Assembly: GCA_963825335.1 (NCBI GenBank)
Contig: CAWGSP010000001.1
Span: forward strand, 2,356,001-2,420,000
Direction of reading: 5' to 3'
Source: Methanobacterium_B sp963825335
Lineage (GTDB): Archaea; Methanobacteriota; Methanobacteria; Methanobacteriales; Methanobacteriaceae
Length of the DNA: 64,000 nucleotides
The notes below the pieces were generated by a model. The model worked only from the letters and a program-made list of their open reading frames with translations. It was not told the DNA's origin and did no database searches. Below are positions 55,901-64,000 of this stretch, piece after piece (the first letter of the stretch is position 1; each line of letters begins with the position of its first letter). The translations under genes and the position numbers were made by a program.

Positions 55901-57058
55901 TCAAGTTTTCGATAAAAATATGATTATCTCAGTTTCAAGTTCCTCAGTTATTGTTTTTAAGTTCTCAATAATATTGATGTGTTGAGTACAGACTCGTTCA
56001 CAGTTGCCGCATGCAGTGCAGTCTGAAGCCTTTCCACGCGCCCCAGAAAAATCATCTAGCATGACTGCAGCTTGATAAAACATCTGTGCTTGAGAAAGAT
56101 TGTCGTGAATTAATTTACGGTTGTAAGCATCTAATACTTTAGGGATGTTTATTTTCTGTGAGCAGCCTTCTATACAATATTCACAGAAAGTACAAGGAAT
56201 GCAAGGTATTTTATTGAATGCCTTCCGTGCCTCCTCAACAACAGCTTTTTCACCGTCGTCTAGTGGCTTGAAATGTTCCATATATGAAACATTGTCTCTG
56301 ACCTGTTCAATTGAGGACATCCCGCTCAGTACAGTGACTATGTTCTCTAAAGAAGCTGCATACCTTATTGCCCAAGAAGCAACAGATGCATTGGGATTAG
56401 CCTTTTTAAATATATTTTTAACACTGTCAACTGGATCTGCCAGACAACCTCCTTTCAATGGTTCCATAACAACTATTGGTTTATTATGTTTCAGAGACAC
56501 CTCATAGCATTTGCGCGCCTCGATTGGGGCACTGTCCCAATCAGCATAGTTCAACTGGAACTGTACAAATTCAATCTCAGGATGATCAGTTAAAATTTTG
56601 TCTATTGCATCTGCCTTGTCATGAATTGAAAAGCCTATATGGCGTATGATCCCCCTTTCTTTGAGCCCTTTAACATATTCCCACATACCGAAGTCATCAA
56701 AATATTTTGTACGGCTCTCGCCAACGTTATGATGTAAATAAAAATCTATATAGCCCGCTCCTGTGCGCTCAAGTGAGGTCTTGATCATGTTCTCAGCTTC
56801 TTCTCGGGTTTTCACAATCCATACAGGAGATTTTGTCGCAATTTGAAAGCTCTCTCGAGGATAACGGTCAACTAGTGCGGTTTTCATCGCCTCTTCTGAG
56901 CCGTTATAGGCCCATGAAGTATCAAAATAACTAAATCCTTTAGACATGAACAAATCAACCATTTCTTTTGTTTGTTCTATGTCAATCTCTTTACCAATCA
57001 TGGGAAGTCTCATGAATCCGAAACCCAATTTTGGAATATTTTCACCTAAATATGTCAT
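55901..57058 (-). CDS. aldo/keto reductase with ferredoxin-type Fe-S domain, second copy
   Basis: 385 residues, same layout as the gene at 54337 but clearly diverged: LGFGFMRLPMIG, FDTSWAYNGSEEAMK with the active Tyr, YLHHNV with His; cluster motifs CTFCEYCIEGCSQ (one Cys replaced by Ser in the usual CxxxCP) and CTACGNCERVC. ATG 57058 is preferred to 57088: GAGGT precedes it, and the longer form would run through the operator at 57075-57090. Probably the same regulator as the first AKR. Confidence 0.9.
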   Translation of the reverse strand: MTYLGENIPKLGFGFMRLPMIGKEIDIEQTKEMVDLFMSKGFSYFDTSWAYNGSEEAMKTALVDRYPRESFQIATKSPVWIVKTREEAENMIKTSLERTGAGYIDFYLHHNVGESRTKYFDDFGMWEYVKGLKERGIIRHIGFSIHDKADAIDKILTDHPEIEFVQFQLNYADWDSAPIEARKCYEVSLKHNKPIVVMEPLKGGCLADPVDSVKNIFKKANPNASVASWAIRYAASLENIVTVLSGMSSIEQVRDNVSYMEHFKPLDDGEKAVVEEARKAFNKIPCIPCTFCEYCIEGCSQKINIPKVLDAYNRKLIHDNLSQAQMFYQAAVMLDDFSGARGKASDCTACGNCERVCTQHINIIENLKTITEELETEIIIFLSKT

Positions 57059-57074
57059 ATCTATCAACCTCATT

Positions 57075-57115
57075 GAATGAGTATTCATTCTTATGGGTTT
57101 TTCATTATATATAAA
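57075..57115 (-). promoter_or_regulatory. TATA box and operator of second aldo/keto reductase
   Basis: GAATGA-GTAT-TCATTC (57075-57090), the same dyad as at 55648-55663 with one central change, 14 bp after the minus-strand TATA-like TTTTATATATAA (57104-57115). Confidence 0.75.
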
Positions 57116-57232
57116 ACATTGGGGTTCATGAAAATTTCCAAAAAATCCAAATGCTATTCAATAATATTCAGTCATCAGAATAGGATTTATTCACTTATAA
57201 GAACTCAAAAAAGGACATACTAGGATAAATTT

Positions 57233-57820
57233 TTATTCTATTAATAATAGGGTATAAAGGTGTAAATCCTTTGAATTTTTGGTGTTTTGAACTCCTATTT
57301 CTAGTCCTGCATTTTTTACTGTTTTGAACACATCCATACCCGATGCTTCCATTGATGGTCTCGACTGGGTGGCATGTTTACACGATAAAATACCATCTTC
57401 AACTACACATTTCTCACAAATTGTGCAGGAGCCGCAGACACCATATACAAATGCTTTGTAATAGCCGGATAAAAATGCATGTCTCTCCATCTCAATAAGG
57501 GATCTGCGCATATCATCTATCACTTTAGGAAGTATTTCATCAATATTTTCGGTATCATACTTGGTAAATATGTTTGATCCATTGTATCCGATTAGATATG
57601 CTTTGGAATATTCATCGAGCACTTTTCTTGTTTCTTCAGGTTTTGGGCTGTAAGGAGGGCATGATAATTTTTTACCGTAACTCGGACATCCAAACTGACA
57701 TTTTAATCTAACCCAGTTCTCGACTACAACTTCATCAGGATTAATTTGTATGACTATAGAACCATTTATAGCCGCCATATCCTTTAATTTTTGCTCTAAA
57801 ATATCGATTGATTTAACCAT
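57233..57820 (-). CDS. DUF2284 metal-binding protein, second copy
   Basis: 195 residues from ATG 57820 (TTG 57835 is less likely, as GTGAG sits between). Cysteine pattern as in the family: CQFGCPSYGKKLSCPPYSPKP and CGSCTICEKCVVEDGILSCKH. It lies about 160 bp beyond the second AKR gene's operator and has its own promoter. It is a paralogue of 28271-28909, with the same length between cysteine blocks. Confidence 0.88.
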   Translation of the reverse strand: MVKSIDILEQKLKDMAAINGSIVIQINPDEVVVENWVRLKCQFGCPSYGKKLSCPPYSPKPEETRKVLDEYSKAYLIGYNGSNIFTKYDTENIDEILPKVIDDMRRSLIEMERHAFLSGYYKAFVYGVCGSCTICEKCVVEDGILSCKHATQSRPSMEASGMDVFKTVKNAGLEIGVQNTKNSKDLHLYTLLLIE

Positions 57821-58027
57821 AAAACTCACGATCAAAATTTAAACAGTTTCGCCCATATTCAGCTTAATAAAAATGTGCACAATCTAATATTATTGATTCT
57901 GTTTTTTATTTGGAATAAAATTTTATTATTATTGAATTTTTTTTTACTAATACAAAACATCCCATCTTAAATGTAATTAATTTCAACTAAATTCAATAAT
58001 GAATTAATTTAAAAAGTTTATGTTTAT

Positions 58028-59190
58028 TCAGGTTTTGTTGGGTATTGTGAAGTAGAATGTTGTTCCCTTTCCAAGTTCTGATTCTACCCATATTTGTCCA
58101 CCGTGTTGTAATATGATTTTTTGTGTTATGGATAGTCCAATACCTGTACCAGGGTATTGTTGTTTAGTATGTAATCGTTTGAATACTTCGAATATTTGTT
58201 TTTGGTATTTAGGGTCAATGCCTATACCATTATCTTTCACCGCGATTATCCATTCTTTTTCATTTTTCTTGACTGATATATTGATTTTTGGAGGTTGGGA
58301 TCCATGGAATTTGATAGCATTGCTTATTAGGTTTTGGAAAACTTGTAACATTTGATTTTGATCTCCCGAAATAGTGGGAAGATTATTGTGGGATATAGAT
58401 ACATTATTTTCATCTATGATTATTTTTAAATTGTGAATTACAGCATCTAACACCGTTTCTAGGTCGACTTTTTTAAAGATTGTTGTCTGACTGTTAACAC
58501 GTGAATATTCAAGGAGTCCGTCAATTAATAATCTCATACGTTGAGCACCCTCAACAATATATTCAATAAAATCATCCGAATCAGAATCTAACCTATCTTT
58601 ATAACGTCTCTCCAATAATTGAGAATATAATGTAACCATACGTAAAGGTTCTTGAAGATCGTGAGAGGAAACATAAGCAAAACGCTCTAATTCAACATTA
58701 GAACGTGTTAATTCTTCAATAAACTTTTGTTCTTTTTCCTCACGATTTTTAATATCGGTTATATCTCTCATGGAAGAGAGGACACCTGTTATGTTTCCTT
58801 TTTCATCTGTGAGTGTTGTTGCTCGTATATATGTTGGTATGTAATGGCCGTCTTTGTGACGATAGTAAACTTCTCCATCATATTTACTTTCATTTTCCAT
58901 TTTTTCAATGCTTTTATCACGTGATGAATTTGGAATCTTTGATTGGAGCAGTTCACCCGAATTTCTGCCAATTACTTCATCTTCGCTCCAACCAAACATT
59001 TCCTCTGCCATCTTATTCCAATAAGACACATTATAATCTCCATCTAACGCTATGATGGCATCTTGAACTCTGGACAAAAGATTAGACTGAAAAACAAGTT
59101 TTTCTTCTAAAAGTTTACGTTCGGTAATGTCGGTAGAAATAGAACCTACTCCATAGGGTTTACCATTAATATCATAGATCGGAAATTGTG
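58028..59190 (-). pseudogene. sensor kinase, C-terminal part (PAS, HisKA, HATPase)
   Basis: Continuous with the next entry after a frameshift near 59185-59200. This frame opens with FPIYDINGKPYGVGSISTD (end of a PAS domain), then ITERKLLEEK, a PAS domain with DGDYNVSYWNKMAEEMFGW, a HisKA domain with phospho-His in VSSHDLQEPLR, and HATPase_c (NLISNAIKFHG, DNGIGIDP, GTGIGLS). As a separate protein it would start from TTG 59077 without a ribosome binding site. Confidence 0.8.
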
Positions 59191-61635
59191 ATTGAGAAGA
59201 GTATGATGTCCATCAACCAAATCTGCTTCTTCTTCAATAAGTATTGCCTTACCTTCTTCAAGCACTTTCTGGTCGTTAAGCCTATAATATTCCGCTAATT
59301 CCTTAGTGCTGATATCATAATCAGTTTTACCCTTCAATTCTTCACTTTTAACTCCAAGTTGCTCCTCTAATTTACTATTGATTGTTAAAAACCTGCCTTC
59401 AACGTCTTTAACAAAAATAGGAGATGGAAAACCATTAATCACATCCTGCAGCAATTTTTGACTCTGATAAAGAGCTTCTTCAACTTTTTTACGCTCGGTG
59501 ATTTTAGTGCCTAAAACTGTGATTCCATCAGCCGAAGGATAAACAGTCACTATAAACCAGTTATCATTATATGGACTGTATATTTCAAACCGTCTAACTT
59601 CCCTTTTTTCCATTGCCTCACGGAAATTATCCTCAAGAACCGTTCCCTTATATTGGGGGAACATCTTCCAATGGTTTTGCCCAATGAAATCTTGAGGTTC
59701 TAAACCTATTATTGCGGCTGATTGATTGTTTATATGTACATAGTTCCAGTCATAGTCGAGCACATAAAAATTATCTTGGATACTTTCTATAATCTCAGAA
59801 ATCCTTTGATTACTACGCATAACTTCTATTTCAGCTTTTTTACGCTCAGTAATATCTGTATTTACGCCAAGTACACGGATCACATTTCCTTCATTATTAT
59901 ATATAGCCCCACCTTTAGCCGATAACCAGCGTATATCTCCAGAATCATGGAATATACGGAATTCTAAATCAAATTGCTCATGATTTGCAATATTAGCATC
60001 TCGTTCAGCCTCGATTTTAATTATATCATCGGGATGTGTCAGCTGGCGCCAGTCTTGATATGTATTTATAGTTCCCGGGCTTAAACCATATAATTGTTCA
60101 AGTTCAGGAGTGAATTTAAGTTCATTTGTAACGGTATTCCAATCCCATACTCCTACATTACCTCCGATTTGAGCCAGATGTAAACGCTCTTCACTCTCCT
60201 GTTTTGCATTATTAACAGCTATTAGTTCATTACCCTTCTGCACAAGTTCTTCATTAATTACTTGAAGCTCCTCTGTAAACTGTTGTTCATTCTCTAAAAG
60301 CTCTTGCTTTTGTTTTTCAGTTTTTTTACGTTTGGTGATATCTTCAAATATGGTGGCAAATTTACCCTTTTCAGGAGATATTACTGAGATTTTGAAATAT
60401 GTTTTCATAGGCTTAAAATAAGTTTCAAATTCTGTGGATTCACCTTTTTCAGCTACATTAGCATAAATTTCGAGATAAGGAGGCTTTCCTGTACCATAAA
60501 TCTCTGAAGCTTTCTTTCCTATCACATCATTCTCTTTTATGCCTGTAATTTTTTCATAACTAGGATTTATATCAATTATTACATAATCGATTGGTTCATG
60601 ATTGGAATTGTATAATATTTTGTGAAGTGCTACTCCTTCGTTCATTGAAGAATACAGGGAATGATATTTTACTTCACTTTTTTTTATATCATCAAATAGT
60701 TCTGCATTTTCTATTGCTTGGGATAATGACGCTGCTAGTTTGTTGGTAAAATCTATCTGTGCTCGAGTGAAAATTACAGACTTTTTATGATGATAAAATG
60801 CAATAATACCCTTAACATTATCTTTCAAAATAATTGGAGCAGCCAATAGTGATGCAACTCCATGCATTTTCATTCCATCTACATTAACTCGAGGATCATT
60901 TATGGCATCATTGAATGCTACAGCTTCCTTTTTCTTCGCGACATATACAGATGTTGGTGATTCTAGATCTGATTTTATTTGGCCTACAATATTACTTGGG
61001 AAATTATATACAAATTCGACAACCCAATTACCATTAACAACTAAATTGATAAGAGAAGACTCGGCACCTATGGCTTTAGCTCCATCTTCTACAATCGAAT
61101 TCATAATGGTGTTATAATCTAAAGAAGAATTTAAATTAGCATTCACTTTATTTAAAGCATCACTAAGCTTCTCTCTTTCTACTCTCTCAGTAATGTCTTC
61201 AAAAGTGGTGTAAACTTGAAATGGTTTTATTTCGCCATTTTTGTATTGGGGAGTTGCATTTATGTTTATCCAACGGGTTTGTTCAGTTTTAGGATCAAAA
61301 ACTCCCATTATCACATTTTCTACTTTTTCACCCGTTTTTAAGGCAATCATTGCTGGATGTGATTCACCCGGAAAGTCTGATCCATTTTCATTAATACTTT
61401 TCCATCTAGGATCTGTGGATGTTCTACCCTGCATTTGATCAATGGATAAACCGAGTATTTCTTCTGCTGCAGGATTTGCAGAAATAATTAGTCCATTATT
61501 ATCTTGATATACCACACCAAGTAGCATAGATTTAAAAAGTGAACGATATTTCTCTTCACTTTCTCTCAATCTTTGATATTCTTCTGATCCCTCAGTTTTA
61601 CGAAGCTTTTCTTCGGATCGATCTTCTTCTATCAT
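59146..61635 (-). pseudogene. sensor kinase, N-terminal part (PAS/GAF array)
   Basis: 829 residues, cytoplasmic: PAS (about 25-150), GAF (160-310), PAS (320-440), a coiled coil, PAS (485-610, ending TDITERKKAE), PAS (615-730) and the beginning of another PAS (735-829). It stops at 59146 in the middle of a PAS domain; the next part is in another frame (58028-59190). Inserting one base in the AATCACAATTTCC stretch near 59185-59195 would give a protein of about 1200 residues with a HisKA/HATPase output. The lesion may be recent, since the rest of the gene is open. Confidence 0.85.
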
Positions 61636-62170
61636 AACTTACCCCAAAACTAAATAGTCTCGATTATAATAAAGAATGCACTACATTTATTAGAATTTAT
61701 TCATATTTATAATGATTGAATGAATTATCTAATCAAATCATTCAAGTTTATATTCATTTATGATTCGGATCAAGCACTTAACGACTAGTTTAGCAATTTT
61801 TAGTATTAAATATTAAAATAAACAATGATAGTTGAATTAATGAGTGAATCTGAAAATGATAAGAAATTCTGTGTTTTATTACCCAACCATACATGACCAA
61901 ATATAGAACTTCAGGAAAATACAAAATAACATACAATGTCTTATGATAGAATATTCATTATATCCCGATCTCCAAAAAAACTGTAAAAAACGGATCAGAA
62001 ATGGTTTAACAGGGAAAAAAATAGACTGTCTCTAATGATTTATTTAAAAAAACATATAATAAATAAAATGACAACATAATTCACTATTCATTCATGAAAG
62101 GATTTCAATGCGTTTTGATCAACTTTACATTATTATTCAATTTAAATTCACAATTCATCAATCTTATTAA
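61636..62170. other. intergenic region without recognised features
   Basis: 535 bp upstream of the kinase gene. CTATTCATTCAT at 62087-62098 repeats half of the AKR operator but lacks the other arm. Otherwise nothing. Confidence 0.3.
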
Positions 62171-62536
62171 TTAATTTATATTTTTACTTGATGATTTTCT
62201 TTCTTTGATAAAATTTCCGATCGTTGATCCAAATGCTCCAAAAATGCTGAAATATATTATTAAATATATTAAATTTATCGCTGAGTCTATAGCACCATTG
62301 GATGCTTTTAGAATAATATCACTCACTATCCAAATGAATATTGCAAGAATAACACTTACAATTGCACCATTAAATACACTATTATTGAAATTGTCTCTAA
62401 TAGCATAACCAACATATATTGTTGCTAATAATGGTGTTAATATAAACGTTAAATTTCCTACAAAGCTTGGGAATATAAACATAAGTATTAAACCTATTAT
62501 CACACCAATTGCCAGAGTTTTCCAGTTTGTATTCAT
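62171..62536 (-). CDS. DUF5518-like small membrane protein, second copy
   Basis: 121 residues, four helices, the same ATIYVGYAI motif as the gene at 123-476 and a basic tail (KERKSSSKN). GGAAGTGA precedes the ATG. Function unknown. The family also resembles the membrane domain at 35563-35940. Confidence 0.75.
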   Translation of the reverse strand: MNTNWKTLAIGVIIGLILMFIFPSFVGNLTFILTPLLATIYVGYAIRDNFNNSVFNGAIVSVILAIFIWIVSDIILKASNGAIDSAINLIYLIIYFSIFGAFGSTIGNFIKERKSSSKNIN

Positions 62537-62888
62537 CTATTTCACTTCCAATAAGTAAAATTACACTAGTTTTAATAAAACTATTCATAAAATCAATTTC
62601 TATTTCCATTTATATAATATACATATCGTAGTTATCAGAAATTATGCGAATCAAATTTGAGGATCAATTTATAGAAATCAAACAAATTCAAGTATCCATT
62701 GCATATTAAACATTATTATTTTTCGGTTTTCAAAGGATATTTTTTCCAGATGAGATAACATATGTCCTATCCATACTAGAAATTTGAACTTTTTTTTATC
62801 ATTTATTGTGATTATTATTTCTAAAAGCCCGATTTATATTTAACATCAAATAATGGATGGTTTTACCGAGGGATAGTATAAACTAGTC
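62537..62888. other. intergenic region without recognised features
   Basis: About 350 bp; TATA-like sequence near 62610-62620 for the DUF5518 gene, otherwise nothing I can support. Confidence 0.3.
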
Positions 62889-63500
62889 TTAGTTAATTTT
62901 GAAACTGTTGAGGATGCTCTGGAAGGTTGGATTTTCATTAGAAAATTCATTAGTCGGAGCTTGAATCAATATTGAATACGTATTTCCACTTTTTACAATA
63001 TTTATTCGATGCAACATCATTATCTCTCTAAAAATAGCCGAATTATTTACTGTTATAACGTTTTCATATGCTGTATTATTATCAAGAGTGAATGTGTTGT
63101 TTGAGACTGAAGTCCATCCGATTTGATTTGGGATAACTTTGATAGCATTTAATGCTTCTTGATTAGATATTCCTGAAGGGTTAGGTGTTACTAAAATTTC
63201 GAATTCTGGTTCATCGCTGTTAGAAGGATTTGCACTGTTAGGGGTAATTAAAATAGTATTACTGCCTTCTGCATTGAATGCTTGAACACCCCAATTTGAT
63301 GGAAAATTAAAAATAACACCATATCCGGAATAGGTGTTGGTGGACGTATTATGAACTGATACAGTACCATTATTAATACCATCATAAATGGAAGTATTAT
63401 TTTGAATATTAATATCATTACTATCATAGTTAAAATTAACGGCTACAACAATAAGAACTAAAAATCCAATTATTATTAATCCCCAATAATTTCTTGACAT
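62889..63500 (-). CDS. PsbP-like secreted/anchored protein
   Basis: 203 residues: N-terminal membrane anchor or signal (YWGLIIIGFLVLIVVAVNF), an Asn-rich linker of about 35 residues, then a PsbP/DUF1795-like beta domain starting YSGYGVIFNFPSNW and ending FQSILNSFKIN. The role in archaea is unknown; the domain often binds small ligands or surface partners. ATG 63500 has GGGAG 5 bases upstream, so the longer frame from 63551 is rejected. Confidence 0.82.
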   Translation of the reverse strand: MSRNYWGLIIIGFLVLIVVAVNFNYDSNDINIQNNTSIYDGINNGTVSVHNTSTNTYSGYGVIFNFPSNWGVQAFNAEGSNTILITPNSANPSNSDEPEFEILVTPNPSGISNQEALNAIKVIPNQIGWTSVSNNTFTLDNNTAYENVITVNNSAIFREIMMLHRINIVKSGNTYSILIQAPTNEFSNENPTFQSILNSFKIN

Positions 63501-63905
63501 CAATACTCCCTTTGATCTCATCCCATATAAACAAATAATACAGAATAGCAATTACTGAATATATTATGGAATATAAAAACTTGTCAGAACAGAAAATTCT
63601 ATTTACAGTATAAATGCAATCATATTACAAGGAGATCTACAGTTTTCATAACCACCTTACAATTCTAAATCCAACTTCATTTTTAGAAATTTTTTATTGG
63701 TTTAATTATTATTTTTTTATAATTATCTAGTAGTCTGAACCAAAAGAAGAAAAATATTAAAAATTAATTTATCTAGCTAAAGTTTTTTAGTACGAATGTT
63801 TTTAAGATAATGACTTGTTAAACTAACCTTAGAACTACTTATTTTATATATTATAAACTTATATTCATAATTAAAGCAAGTCAATTGGAATAGAAGGATA
63901 AAATT
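63501..63905. other. divergent promoter region
   Basis: About 400 bp between the PsbP-like gene and the partial gene at the edge. TATA-like TTATTTTATATATTATAAAC at 63839-63858 is in position for the latter. No repeats seen. Confidence 0.3.
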
Positions 63906-64000
63906 ATGAAAATAGATGAAATTGTAATAAATTCTGTGATTTATCCATTTTTAGAATTGGAAAAATTTTTAATATTAGGAATTCTTTTGTTAATTGGTGA
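63906..64000 (+). CDS. start of a DUF4013-like membrane protein (partial)
   Basis: Only 31 codons are inside the window: MKIDEIVINSVIYPFLELEK followed by a hydrophobic segment FLILGILLLIG. The arrangement matches the opening of the DUF4013 protein at 20860-21606 (MNIGEILSDAVKYPSSDWKK...). AAGGATAA precedes the ATG. Confidence 0.55.
   Translation, partial: MKIDEIVINSVIYPFLELEKFLILGILLLIG

Noticed and set aside
62087..62098. Third AKR-type operator (CTATTCATTCAT)
   Set aside because: Only one arm is present and it is not at a promoter of a related gene.

Overview
The window looks like a piece of chromosome from a hydrogenotrophic methanogen of the Methanobacteriales, most like Methanobacterium. 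The reasons are very AT-rich intergenic DNA with archaeal TATA boxes and GGAGG/GGTGA ribosome binding sites, a decayed ftr gene (a methanogenesis enzyme), pseudomurein-methanogen style adhesin-like beta-helix proteins, and several families common in these archaea (DUF5518, DUF4013, DUF2284, PsbP-like). This is inference from gene content. I saw no rRNA, tRNA or CRISPR array.

Layout. 0-9 kb: a DUF5518 membrane protein, an alpha/beta hydrolase, a PadR regulator with a MATE exporter, an orphan HExxH protein, two secreted proteins (Asn/Thr-rich and Ig-like), and a TPR protein. 9.2-10.4 kb is a long non-coding stretch rich in palindromes. 10-26 kb: patatin lipase, large adhesin, glycosyltransferase, MFS transporter with a damaged 5' end, a sensor kinase with a degenerate receiver domain, DUF4013, an ABC-2 exporter pair, and a PQQ-like beta-propeller. 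26-34 kb: broken ftr and DJ-1 genes, a DUF2284/metallo-hydrolase operon, small enzymes, and a TetR-flavoprotein operon with three phased operators.

34-38 kb holds a compact co-directional set of zinc-ribbon proteins ending in an M48 metalloprotease; one member is split at a run of nine A. 38-42 kb: an exonuclease III-like protein, a PD-(D/E)XK NucS/DUF91-like nuclease followed by a 59-residue AP2-like protein that is easily missed, then a winged-helix repressor with paired operators divergent from a three-gene membrane locus. 42.6-44.7 kb is a graveyard (metallo-hydrolase, DUF4145, an internally repeated protein, HsdM remnant). 45-50 kb: DUF998, TetR, an intact IS5-like element and a second adhesin. 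50.8-57.8 kb is a redox region: nitroreductase, a broken flavodoxin, HxlR, a broken SGNH hydrolase, TetR, two ferredoxin-type aldo/keto reductases with the same operator, and DUF2284. 58-61.6 kb is one very large PAS/GAF kinase split by a frameshift. The window ends with DUF5518, a PsbP-like secreted protein and the start of a DUF4013-like gene.

Themes: unusually many broken genes (about ten), several genes that lack a normal start codon although the ribosome binding site is present, and a rich set of clear operator palindromes beside TetR-, HxlR- and MarR-type regulators controlling flavin, Fe-S and aldo/keto redox genes.
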